Assembly: GCF_030068455.1 (NCBI RefSeq)
Contig: NZ_JAQOSQ010000001.1
Span: 372,001-436,000, forward strand
Length of the DNA stretch: 64,000 bases
Origin: Roseofilum casamattae BLCC-M143
GTDB taxonomy: Bacteria; Cyanobacteriota; Cyanobacteriia; Cyanobacteriales; Desertifilaceae
Direction of reading: 5' to 3'
The notes beneath the pieces were generated by a model that was not told the DNA's origin, did not search any database, and saw only the letters and a program-made list of their open reading frames with translations. The position numbers and the translations under genes were made by a program. This document shows positions 9,191 through 17,484 of this stretch, in pieces. Each line of letters starts with the position of its first letter. Position 1 is the stretch's first letter.

Positions 9191-9405
9191 GGAAAAATAA
9201 AAAAAGGAGCAATCACTGAGAAGAGTCGGGAAAATTCAGGAGTTGAGTTTAAGCTAGAAGAATTACGAATCAAAATGAATAGAAATACTACTCCAAGTGC
9301 CAGCTCAACTTATTCTCAGTCAGTGAAAACCACTAGTAAAAGGGGAGGTATAGGGATTTCGATATTTTCTTTTAAACAGTCTCTAAGATAAAGTGACGAA
9401 ACTAG

Positions 9406-11307
9406 TTAGACTCTAAAGCTATTCACACAGGCTAGGGTAATCAAAAGGACTTCTACATCCCGTTTCATTTCCTTGGTTTGCGATATTACCTCCTTTAGCT
9501 TGTTCAAATCTACATACTTCGCTGCCAGAAGATCGCCCTCCTGCAAGCCGAGACGATCGCTTAACGCAGGTAGAGCTGGCGGCCATACGCGATCGAGAAC
9601 GGCAAAAGCAGCGGCTTCTCGTTTGGAACGATTCTGTTGTACTGCTGCTGGTAATATACACTCAACTGCTCTACGCATCAAGGATCGCCTGCAGCCTTGC
9701 CGGACGAACTGCTCTGGTGGCGAACCGAGACCAAACTCTAAGATGCGCCGGTCTAGCAGAGGGTAAGAATAGAGCATTCCCTGGCGATCGCCATTGACTG
9801 CCCAGGCTTCAATTCGTTTGGTCAAATGCCCGTTATTGAGCCAACGCCACTGATTGGCTTGCACCCCCGGACGTTCCCGCAAAGAGGGCCCGCGCATGGC
9901 CATCACTGCATCTTTATGCTGCTTGGCAAAACTGGGATTGATGCAGGTCAGAGGATAGCAACTGTTTCGGCTGTTCGGGCCGTGCCACCAAGACCAGATC
10001 GGTTCGGGGATTAGAGTCCGTGACACCTTACTATAGGCTACGCGAGCATCTAATCTGAGAGCGTATAATAGGTTAGCGCCTTCTTGGTGGGACACAATGC
10101 GAATTTCTCGATGGAGTTGTCTCCAACGTCCCTGCAAAAACAGCTCGGACAAAAAGCCCCAGCCGTGACCGGTAATACATTCATCTCCGCCCCAACCGGA
10201 AAGCATGACACGAACCCCGTTCCGGGCGGCTTGCTTTTGGACGAGTTGCTCGCGAAACATCATCTCTGCTGGGTCGCGGCTGAAGTCTCGAGAGTAGGTC
10301 CCGACCACATCTTCAACCTGTAAGTCAACATATTGGCATTCAAGACCTTCTTGTTGACAAAGGAGCTGGATTAATCGGCGCTCGTCGTCGGGGCATTTGC
10401 CTGTCGTTGGAGGTGGCGGAGACCAGGAATAGGCGGTGGGGGTTTTACCTTTCTGGCGGAGCAATTGGGCGGCGATCGCAGTCACGCTAGACGAGTCCAG
10501 TCCTCCACTTAGATGACAGCCAACCGGGAAGGGAGTCTGAATCCGGCACTCTACTGCTTGGAAGAGTAGCTCGCGCAACTGTTCGGCATAAGCTTCATCG
10601 GAGGAAAGACGCACTTCCCTGACATTATCGAGAGACCAGTATTGAGTCAGTTGGCTACTTTTTGCGGTCACCGTCAATTGATGAGCTGGCGGTAGTTTGA
10701 CAATATCGGCTAAAAAAGTTTGGCGTTTTTCGGGAAAGTAAGTATCTTCCTGTAAATAGGCCGCTAGTAACGGTTCGTTCGGGCGGTGCGGCACTTCTGG
10801 GCGAGAGAGCACTCCCTCGATATCGGAAGCGAAGATAAAGCAGCGGTTATCTTCGTAATAATAAAACGGTTTGAAACCCATATGATCTCGACCGCAAAAG
10901 AGTTTTTGTTCCCTGCGATCCCAAATGGCAAAGGCAAATTCACCGATGAGACGACTGACACAGTCTTGTCCCCATCTTTCGTAAGCGAATAAAACAAGAG
11001 TACTGTCGGGTATGGTGCGACTCTCGGCTGGCGTTATGTTGAGGGCTGCAAAGAGATCCTGTCGATTATCGATGCGCGCGTCGGCAGTAATGACCCAATG
11101 TGGATTCTGGGGATGGGAAACGGGTAATTTTTCGTAGAGTGATTGAGGGGTTGAGTGCAACATCAAATGACCCAAACCCACGGATTCTTTGCACCAAGAA
11201 CCCCGGCCGTCCTTGCCCCAAGATGCCATGGCGTTTTCGATCGGCGCGATCGCCTCTGAGGTCACTGCTGTACCGTCTTTATAAAAAATGCCGTATATTC
11301 CGCTCAA
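9406..11307 (-). CDS. Lasso cyclase (C protein), asparagine synthetase B-like
   Basis: Lasso C enzymes adenylate the Glu/Asp side chain and form the isopeptide ring with the core N-terminus. The protein is 633 residues from a TTG start at 11307, preceded by GGGAG nine bases upstream. The open frame extends upstream to 11472, but that would overlap the previous gene, and asparagine-synthetase homology begins at SGIYGIFYKDG. Position 2 is Ser instead of the Cys of true glutamine amidotransferases, as expected for a cyclase. The pyrophosphate-loop motif SGGLDSS is at 267-273, and a conserved SGWGGDE follows. The gene ends 277 bp before the precursor, and an upstream gene stop lies at 11343. Confidence 0.88.
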   Translation of the reverse strand: MSGIYGIFYKDGTAVTSEAIAPIENAMASWGKDGRGSWCKESVGLGHLMLHSTPQSLYEKLPVSHPQNPHWVITADARIDNRQDLFAALNITPAESRTIPDSTLVLFAYERWGQDCVSRLIGEFAFAIWDRREQKLFCGRDHMGFKPFYYYEDNRCFIFASDIEGVLSRPEVPHRPNEPLLAAYLQEDTYFPEKRQTFLADIVKLPPAHQLTVTAKSSQLTQYWSLDNVREVRLSSDEAYAEQLRELLFQAVECRIQTPFPVGCHLSGGLDSSSVTAIAAQLLRQKGKTPTAYSWSPPPPTTGKCPDDERRLIQLLCQQEGLECQYVDLQVEDVVGTYSRDFSRDPAEMMFREQLVQKQAARNGVRVMLSGWGGDECITGHGWGFLSELFLQGRWRQLHREIRIVSHQEGANLLYALRLDARVAYSKVSRTLIPEPIWSWWHGPNSRNSCYPLTCINPSFAKQHKDAVMAMRGPSLRERPGVQANQWRWLNNGHLTKRIEAWAVNGDRQGMLYSYPLLDRRILEFGLGSPPEQFVRQGCRRSLMRRAVECILPAAVQQNRSKREAAAFAVLDRVWPPALPALSDRLGLQEGDLLAAKYVDLNKLKEVISQTKEMKRDVEVLLITLACVNSFRV

Positions 11308-11342
11308 GGTCTGTAAGCTCCCAAGAAATTTTAGTACAGGAC

Positions 11343-11840
11343 TTACGCTATTAACTCGTAAGACCAAACTGCACCCGGCCCGACCTTGAGAAGCATTCTG
11401 GAAGGGGCAAACCATTCCCAGTAAGGCAAACGGGTATCTGCTTCCGGTTTGGGAAAAAGTGTCAGTTTGCATTCATTGTCAAACTCTATCGCTAGTCCTA
11501 ATTCGGAATAGCTGGTTTCTAAGGCTGTTATCTGGGCTTGTTCTAGTATCTGAATTTTTTGTTTCAGACTGGTTGCCTCTTCATCAAAAGTGGCAATAAT
11601 TTCGCCCGCGCGCTCGAGGCTCCACGCCGTTGCTCTCGTTCCGAGTATCCATTCTCCTTTTTCTTTGCCCGACATAGACTTTTGAGCATAAGGAAGTCTT
11701 TTTCCCATATGAAGGCTCAACTCGTCGCCATAACCCAGGTTTGCTCTCCAGCATACTTCACCGATCGCCCTATTAATTATTTCTTGGAGTGGTTCTAGAT
11801 CCTTAGCTGTTGTCACCTTGTTAATTAAGTTACTTACCAT
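11343..11840 (-). CDS. Unknown 165-aa protein inside the lasso cluster
   Basis: I do not recognise this family. The protein is soluble, with no signal peptide or membrane segment. Features are a helical N-terminus, a WILGTRATAWSLERAGEII segment at about 64-82, a short charged helix (EEATSLKQKIQILEQAQ), and a Trp-rich C-terminus (YWEWFAPSRMLL). It lies on the same strand between the B2 gene (ends 11883) and the cyclase (starts 11307), with gaps of 42 and 35 bp, so it is very probably co-transcribed. Possible roles are an accessory tailoring factor, a chaperone of the synthetase, or self-protection. Nothing in the sequence decides among these. Confidence 0.65.
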   Translation of the reverse strand: MVSNLINKVTTAKDLEPLQEIINRAIGEVCWRANLGYGDELSLHMGKRLPYAQKSMSGKEKGEWILGTRATAWSLERAGEIIATFDEEATSLKQKIQILEQAQITALETSYSELGLAIEFDNECKLTLFPKPEADTRLPYWEWFAPSRMLLKVGPGAVWSYELIA

Positions 11841-11882
11841 TGCTCAATATGATTAACCCACAATTTAAGGTTTGACATGGCA

Positions 11883-12347
11883 CTAGCCACCAAAGAAAGA
11901 AATTGCTTTAAATTGAGATTGAATGACACCACCGGTGACGATTTCCTGTCCGACTCTGAGCCACGCATGGGCTTCGAGTCCATTGGCATTCTTTTTCAGT
12001 CCCAGATAGAGGGTGCTGGCAATTTTGCGCCGTCGCAACATGATTTTACCGGCGATCGCCCGAGCCAAACAGTTGCTACGCCAGGGAGTATAGCGGCTGC
12101 TAGTGGCGATCGCCCAAACGATCTGCTCGACGATGGGCTGTTCCGCTGGTTGGATGCTAGCTTCTGGGGTTTCTTGGTTGAGCTGGCCCAAATAGGGGGC
12201 GATCGACCGAAAGGGCAAAAGCAACACGCAGCCCCGAGCTAAACCGAGCCAGAGAAACGCTTCGAGAAACGTCAGTTTTCTCGGGAGGGGTTGCTCGTAA
12301 AATCTCGCGGCTTTAATCCTCAATAATGCGAACCAGCTTTTCATCAA
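11883..12347 (-). CDS. Lasso peptide leader protease (B2, transglutaminase-like)
   Basis: This 154-residue protein is of the lasso B2 type, a transglutaminase-like cysteine protease that removes the leader peptide. The catalytic Cys is in SNCLARAIAGK (Cys93) and the His in EAHAWLRVG (His127). A hydrophobic stretch (about 28-46) precedes the catalytic part, as is usual. The start ATG at 12347 overlaps the 3' end of the B1 gene by about 35 bp in another frame. A second ATG directly follows, so the true start may be either one. B1 and B2 are separate proteins here, as in paeninodin-type clusters. Confidence 0.88.
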   Translation of the reverse strand: MMKSWFALLRIKAARFYEQPLPRKLTFLEAFLWLGLARGCVLLLPFRSIAPYLGQLNQETPEASIQPAEQPIVEQIVWAIATSSRYTPWRSNCLARAIAGKIMLRRRKIASTLYLGLKKNANGLEAHAWLRVGQEIVTGGVIQSQFKAISFFGG

Positions 12348-12609
12348 TTATCTTTTCTACGAAAGGCAATACATCTCGCTGACAGGTTTCATCATCCACG
12401 TCAAATTCCTGTTGCAGTTTAGCACAGAGTTCGCCAACAGTCAGAGGCTGCTCCAGCAACTCCCAAATTCGCGTACCAACAGTATTCGCACCGTAGTAGC
12501 TATCTGTCTGTAAATTCATCATCACGACTTCATCCTCCATAACAGAGGCCAAAATCTCTTCATTACGAACGATTGTTTGCTCCAGAGCAATTGTGCCATC
12601 TGATCCCAT
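12313..12609 (-). CDS. Lasso leader-recognition protein (B1, PqqD-like RRE)
   Basis: This 98-residue PqqD-family protein is the RiPP recognition element that binds the precursor leader and delivers it to B2 and the cyclase. Typical features are VMEDEVVMMNLQTDSYYGAN followed by VGTRIWELLEQPLTVGELC and a C-terminal helix pair. It has a clear ribosome-binding site (GAGG, nine bases before the ATG). It begins 21 bp after the kinase gene and overlaps the B2 start, so the three genes form an operon. Its expected ligand is the WLAPEL motif of the precursor. Confidence 0.9.
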   Translation of the reverse strand: MGSDGTIALEQTIVRNEEILASVMEDEVVMMNLQTDSYYGANTVGTRIWELLEQPLTVGELCAKLQQEFDVDDETCQRDVLPFVEKIIDEKLVRIIED

Positions 12610-12630
12610 ATTTATCTATCCTCGATTGGT

Positions 12631-13548
12631 CTATTTTGTCGTTCTGGCAATATCTTCTTCTAAACATTCGATGACTTCATCGAGGCAAAAATGACTTTGC
12701 GGTCGAATCACCTGTTTAACCTGGCAATGGTTCAGTACTTGAGAGACTTGCTGGAACATTCTGCCTCCCACGCCCAAACCGTTAGTACATTCCATTCGGA
12801 ATACATTGCGCATCAATACCTCAAACTGCTTGACTTTGGTTAAAGATATGACTGAAACCGTTGATACATCAGCCGGTTCGAGTAAATAAATACCGTGCAG
12901 TTTGCTGGACTGACCGGCCGGCAAGTCGGACAAATATTTCGTGTATTTATCTTCTTTATGCCATACTCGCTGCATGGTCTGGCGATCGTAGTCTAACTGT
13001 TGTAAGGCATCATTCCACAATCGAATTTGAGCCAAGGCGGGAAACACTTGCGGTTCTCGATCGGGAGAACAGCCAACTACACATAAGTCATCTGCCAAAA
13101 TTGGATAACCTGCCTTGAGCAACCCAGCCGCTAAGGTTGATTTGCCCGCACCGGACGGCCCTAAGAATATGACGGCACCGCGATCGCTGTCAATCGCGCT
13201 GGCATGGAAGACTAAATGACCGCGTTGATGCAGCAAGGCGCCAAACCCTTGGGAGAAAAGGTAGAGACGTATGAGGTCTTCAGGGCAACCGGCAGCAGGA
13301 TCGATAATAATTTCTTTGCCATCGATCGCTAAATATTTGGCAATTTCATTCACTTTGAGCAGGTAAGCTCCGGGTTTGATTTGACTGAACCAGTCTTCAT
13401 AGACCGCTCCAACTAGGCGATCGCTGACCGGCCCGACAGAAATACGAACGTCAAAATCAGAGCCGTTGCCAGAGTGGGGGCGCAATTCAGGACAGGCTAA
13501 CTCAGAGACAATATTTAAGCCGCAAGCCCTATATCGATACAGGGTCAT
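12631..13548 (-). CDS. HPr-kinase-like lasso peptide kinase
   Basis: The 305-residue protein is related to HPr kinase/phosphorylase. Walker A GPSGAGKS is at 130-137 and is followed by LADDLCVV (Asp153/Asp154). In paeninodin-type lasso clusters such kinases phosphorylate the C-terminal Ser of the precursor. The precursor here ends in Ser, which fits. The best start is ATG at 13548, preceded by AAGGGTG. An upstream in-frame ATG at 13566 would add six residues. It is the first gene of the minus-strand biosynthetic run and diverges from the exporter gene, 158 bp away. Confidence 0.85.
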   Translation of the reverse strand: MTLYRYRACGLNIVSELACPELRPHSGNGSDFDVRISVGPVSDRLVGAVYEDWFSQIKPGAYLLKVNEIAKYLAIDGKEIIIDPAAGCPEDLIRLYLFSQGFGALLHQRGHLVFHASAIDSDRGAVIFLGPSGAGKSTLAAGLLKAGYPILADDLCVVGCSPDREPQVFPALAQIRLWNDALQQLDYDRQTMQRVWHKEDKYTKYLSDLPAGQSSKLHGIYLLEPADVSTVSVISLTKVKQFEVLMRNVFRMECTNGLGVGGRMFQQVSQVLNHCQVKQVIRPQSHFCLDEVIECLEEDIARTTK

Positions 13549-13706
13549 AGATTTTTCACCCTTCATAACTCTTGTCTAGTTATACCCCTCATATGCTATT
13601 TTCATTTCACGTAAACCTCTCCTCTCTAGGAGAGACTTTCTCTGTTTGAGTGCTGGGGGGCGGTCAACGATCGACTTTATTTTTTCCTATAGTATAGTAA
13701 CGTGCT

Positions 13707-15506
13707 TTGAATAATCGACTACAACTCCTCAAAAATCTGAAACGAGCTACCGGTTTAGTTTGGCAAAGCACTCCGGTTTGGACGGCTCTGACGATTATTC
13801 TTGTCATCTTACAAGGTTTGTTGCCATTAGTTTCATTGTACTTAATGAAGTTACTCATCGATACGGTGACCGCAAGCGTTGGCAATGGCATGTCTGCGTT
13901 TTATGATGTCCTAAAGATTGTCTTGGCGATCGGCATAACCTTACTCGCGAGAAATCTGTTTGGGGCATTGTCTGGATATGCCCGAGATGCTCAGTCTCAG
14001 ATCGTAACTGATGTGGTTAACGATCTGTTGCATAGTAAATCGATTGAGCTTGACCTAGAATATTACGAAAATGCGAGTTTTTATAATTCTCTGCATCGCG
14101 CGCAACAAGAAGCAATCTATCGACCGCAGAATATCCTCAACAGTTTGCTGCAACTGGCTCAAAATGGGGTTTCGATTGTGGCGATCGCCGGATTGCTCCT
14201 GTCTCTCCATTGGTCAATTAGTACGGTATTAGTTTTCGCCGCAATTCCGGTTTTACTCGTTCGTTTGCAGTACAGCAAAAAACTCTATAAACAGCAAAAA
14301 ACCTGGACGGAGAAAGAACGGATTGCTTGGTATTTTCATTGGATGCTGACTGCCGAAGCTTATGCCAAAGAAGTACGGCTCTTCGATCTCGGTTCCTTGT
14401 TTCGCCAGCGTTACCGCAATCTACGGCAGCAGATTCGCGAAGAAAAACTAACGTTGTCTCGGCAGCGCGCGATCGCTCGCTTTTTCAGTCAATTTGGCGG
14501 TCTGGTTGCTATCTTTTCTGCGTTTAGTTTTATTGCCTATCAGACCATTATCGGAGCGATTACTCTAGGTAGCTTGGTCATGTACTATCAAGGGTTTCAA
14601 CAAGGTCAAGCATTTTTAGCACAGCTTCTCGCAAGTTTCGCTACTTTATATGAAAATAGTTTATTTCTCTCCAATCTATACGAATTTCTCGATTTAAATC
14701 CGAGAATTGCTAATCTGCGATCGCCTCAAGTTATTCCTACTCCAATTAAACATAGCTTAAAATTTGAAAATGTCTCGTTTCAATATCCCCATAGCACTCG
14801 TTCCTTACTGCATGATATCAATCTCACTATTCCCGCCGGAGAAACTGTAGCTTTAGTCGGAGAAAATGGAGCGGGGAAAACAACATTAATTAAATTATTA
14901 TGTCGTCTTTACGATCCGACGAGCGGACAAATTACCATCGATGGTATCGACCTGCGCGATGTCAATACCACAGACTGGCGAAGAGAAATTAGTGTCGTCT
15001 TTCAAGATTATGTGCGCTACGATTTAACAGTTCGCGAAAATATTGGATTCGGTCATATTGCCAATATTAATAACCATGAAGAAATTATCAGAGCAGCAAA
15101 AAAATCCGGAGCAGAACGAGCGATTTCTCGACTCCCACAGGGATACGATACTATGCTTGGAACGCAGTTTGCTGAAGGAGAAGAATTGAGCATTGGTGAA
15201 TGGCAAAAAATTGCGATCGCCCGTGCTTTTTTGCGTCCCGCTCAACTTCTAATTCTCGACGAACCCACCAGCGCTCTCGATGCGGAAGCGGAATATGAAG
15301 TCTTCGAGCAATTCCGCCAATTAATTCAGGGAAGAACAGCTATTCTCATTAGTCATCGCTTGTCTACCGTGAAGATGGTCGATCGCATTTTTGTCTTAGA
15401 AAAAGGTCGAATTGTAGAAACTGGTTCTCATAAAGAATTATTGAAACTAGGCGGCACTTATGCTCGCTTATTCGCCATTCAAGCCAAGTATTATCAATCA
15501 AATTAA
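13707..15506 (+). CDS. Lasso peptide ABC exporter (D protein)
   Basis: This 599-residue half-transporter has six predicted membrane helices (about 25-300) followed by an ATPase domain. Walker A GENGAGKT is at 385-392, the signature appears as LSIGEWQK near 490-500, and Walker B is ILDEPTSALD. It has no N-terminal peptidase domain, which agrees with leader removal by B2. It would export the mature peptide and may give self-protection. An in-frame stop at 13698 leaves TTG at 13707 as the first possible start. A TATAGT-like hexamer lies only about 15 bases before it. The gene is divergent from the kinase gene. Confidence 0.88.
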   Translation: MNNRLQLLKNLKRATGLVWQSTPVWTALTIILVILQGLLPLVSLYLMKLLIDTVTASVGNGMSAFYDVLKIVLAIGITLLARNLFGALSGYARDAQSQIVTDVVNDLLHSKSIELDLEYYENASFYNSLHRAQQEAIYRPQNILNSLLQLAQNGVSIVAIAGLLLSLHWSISTVLVFAAIPVLLVRLQYSKKLYKQQKTWTEKERIAWYFHWMLTAEAYAKEVRLFDLGSLFRQRYRNLRQQIREEKLTLSRQRAIARFFSQFGGLVAIFSAFSFIAYQTIIGAITLGSLVMYYQGFQQGQAFLAQLLASFATLYENSLFLSNLYEFLDLNPRIANLRSPQVIPTPIKHSLKFENVSFQYPHSTRSLLHDINLTIPAGETVALVGENGAGKTTLIKLLCRLYDPTSGQITIDGIDLRDVNTTDWRREISVVFQDYVRYDLTVRENIGFGHIANINNHEEIIRAAKKSGAERAISRLPQGYDTMLGTQFAEGEELSIGEWQKIAIARAFLRPAQLLILDEPTSALDAEAEYEVFEQFRQLIQGRTAILISHRLSTVKMVDRIFVLEKGRIVETGSHKELLKLGGTYARLFAIQAKYYQSN

Positions 15507-16732
15507 CCTTTGAATAAGTTCCGGAGAGATGATAGTTTTTCCGAGTTTAGTTTATAACTCGTAATTAACCGGAAAATCCGCAGGGGATAATAGAGAAAAA
15601 ACAAAATATTCGGCAGGGGAAATGATTCGCGATCGCTTGCCCTTACAGTCAAAACAATATTGAGCACGTATTGGATTTTACTCCACAAGGTAGTTTCTTT
15701 TTTCTCCCACAAACTGATAATATAGAATATATAGCCATATTCCATATTTTTATAATACATATACTCCTTATGTTGTCTGGCAATTTTCAACACTTCTGGA
15801 AACTGTTTTAGCTTTTCTGCAAGTATCTCTGGAAGGGAAATTCGTAGATAGATTTCGGCGATCGCAACTCCGAGCCAAAATACGCGATCGTTCTCATCGG
15901 TTTCGCATCGATCCATAACTTCCAGCCAATTTGCCTCTGGATAAGTCTGAATTAACTTGCCAAAATCGCATATTCTTTTCAATGAATTCCAACTGTCTTT
16001 TGTGCCTTGAAGATAGCTAATTGCGAGAGAATTTTCTGGAGAAAAGGTAGCTACTTTCTTACCCAAAAAAGATAAAGTTTGCAAGTCCTCAAAAAAGGAT
16101 TCCGTCTCGACCTGTAGATAAAAATCTCGTGGCGTTAACTTATAGTGTACATCGATGTTCGTTCGGCGATCGGGTAACACCATCTGGGCTTCTCCCAGAC
16201 TCTCTTCATTAGCACCAAAGTTTTTGTCATAATATCCTCGCTCGATGAGGATATCTTTCGCTTTCGAGAAGTCTTCAGGACGAACTAAAATATCTAAATC
16301 GCAAAAATCTCTTAAAGCTATATTGCCATAACCTAACTGTGCCCAAATCGGACCTTTAAAAGGAATAGCTTGAATATTATGCTGTGTGAATAGATTTACT
16401 AACTCTACAAGGGTTCCGCTTAAGAATAAATTATACATCCTCCGTTTCTGAAACTCAACTCCCATAAGCTCGAATACAGAAGCTGGTAGCGCAGATGACT
16501 TTATTTCTTTCAAAGTTTGATAGACGAGCATAGATATACCATGGGCAAGGGCAAGTTCCCACACAATACTCCAATTAATATCTGTTTTGAGTAAATCAGT
16601 AATATCCGCAGAATTAGCTGTCTTCAATTGATAGCGAGCGCAAAATAAAAGCAATTTATTGACCGGCAATTTTCTTTCATTTTGGCTAGAGCCTTGAGAA
16701 TTAGTAGAATGGAGATTTGTTTGTCTCATCAA
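15503..16732 (-). CDS. Nucleotidyltransferase-like protein (NTP_transf_5 type) next to lasso cluster
   Basis: This 409-residue protein resembles the uncharacterised nucleotidyltransferase family often found near lasso and other peptide clusters. The likely nucleotidyltransferase core is IPFKGPIWAQLGYGN followed by RDFCDLDILVRPEDF, with DLDILV carrying the two acidic metal ligands, and then DVHYKL. Its reaction in such clusters is not established. Its stop codon overlaps the exporter stop by four bases in convergent orientation. It has its own promoter region at about 16733-16800 and runs toward the exporter. Assignment to the cluster rests on position and on recurrence in similar clusters. 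Confidence 0.75.
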   Translation of the reverse strand: MMRQTNLHSTNSQGSSQNERKLPVNKLLLFCARYQLKTANSADITDLLKTDINWSIVWELALAHGISMLVYQTLKEIKSSALPASVFELMGVEFQKRRMYNLFLSGTLVELVNLFTQHNIQAIPFKGPIWAQLGYGNIALRDFCDLDILVRPEDFSKAKDILIERGYYDKNFGANEESLGEAQMVLPDRRTNIDVHYKLTPRDFYLQVETESFFEDLQTLSFLGKKVATFSPENSLAISYLQGTKDSWNSLKRICDFGKLIQTYPEANWLEVMDRCETDENDRVFWLGVAIAEIYLRISLPEILAEKLKQFPEVLKIARQHKEYMYYKNMEYGYIFYIISLWEKKETTLWSKIQYVLNIVLTVRASDRESFPLPNILFFLYYPLRIFRLITSYKLNSEKLSSLRNLFKG

Positions 16733-16804
16733 GATTGAGATATTATTATGGAGAAATAGTATAACCTAAAATTCAACACTTATGCTGGCTAAGGAGAACG
16801 GGCA

Positions 16805-17263
16805 ATGAGCCTTAAAGACCGAATTTCCGAAGAGATCAAGGCAGCGATGAAAGCCAAAGACAAAATCCGCCTCGAAACCGTGCGCGGCATCAAAAAGCTG
16901 ATCCTGGAAAAAGAAACAGAGGTGCGCGCCAAAGGTCAAGACGCGCTGAATGGCGACCAAGAGCTGGCTATTCTCTCTCAACTCGCCAAACAGCGCCGTG
17001 ACTCTATCGAGCAATATCGCAACGCCGGACGAGATGAATTAGCAGAAAAAGAAGCGCAAGAGCTGGCAATTTTAGAAGAATACATGCCGCGTCAGCTTTC
17101 GGAGGCAGAAGTGGCCGAGACGATCGATCGCATCATCGCACAAGTTGGCGCCACTTCTGCCAAAGATATGGGTAAGGTCATGGGCCCGGTGATGAAAGAA
17201 CTCAAAGGAAAAGCAGATGGCAAAATGGTGCAAGATCTGGTGAAGCAGAAGTTAGCCGGATAA
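16805..17263 (+). CDS. GatB/YqeY domain protein
   Basis: This 152-residue protein is the single-domain YqeY form of the GatB C-terminal domain, related to the tRNA-binding tail of Asp/Glu-tRNA amidotransferase. Typical motifs are MSLKDRISEEIKAAMKAKDK at the start, ILEEYMPRQLSE in the middle, and GATSAKDMGKVMGPVMKELKG near the end. It may act with tRNA or in amidation, but the function of YqeY is unsettled. The length is normal. A double-hairpin repeat (17274-17337) follows directly after the stop. Confidence 0.93.
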   Translation: MSLKDRISEEIKAAMKAKDKIRLETVRGIKKLILEKETEVRAKGQDALNGDQELAILSQLAKQRRDSIEQYRNAGRDELAEKEAQELAILEEYMPRQLSEAEVAETIDRIIAQVGATSAKDMGKVMGPVMKELKGKADGKMVQDLVKQKLAG

Positions 17264-17273
17264 TAGAGAAACC

Positions 17274-17337
17274 AGAAACCGGGTTTCTAGCTCGACTTGC
17301 AGCCAATCTCGGCTCTCCAGGAGAAACCCGGTTTCTG
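17274..17337. repeat. Double palindrome repeat (AGAAACCGGGTTTCT type), copy 1
   Basis: Two 15-bp near-palindromes, AGAAACCGGGTTTCT (17274-17288) and AGAAACCCGGTTTCT (17322-17336), flank a 33-bp centre. The whole can also fold as one long hairpin. It sits 11 bp after a gene end, as do copies 24436-24499 and 46844-46906, so it may act as a transcript terminator or 3' stabiliser. Such elements are common in cyanobacterial intergenic DNA. Confidence 0.75.
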
Positions 17338-17484
17338 TCCGACCCATTTTTAGTTGACATGTCCTCATCTAAAATTTCTATAGCTTTGCTACAATTAGAC
17401 GAATGAGTGCGGCTTAGCTAGCCTGGCTGTTACGACATTTCAACGACTAATGCCCATTATTAATTGTTAATTATTAATTATTAA

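Noticed and set aside
9129-9212. Extension of the lasso precursor to an upstream TTG
   Set aside because: It would add 28 hydrophobic residues, covers the promoter-like element, and lacks a better ribosome-binding site. The ATG at 9128 gives a normal leader length.
11308-11472. N-terminal extension of the lasso cyclase to an ATG at 11472
   Set aside because: It would overlap the 165-residue gene by 130 bp and adds sequence with no resemblance to asparagine synthetase. TTG at 11307 has a good ribosome-binding site.
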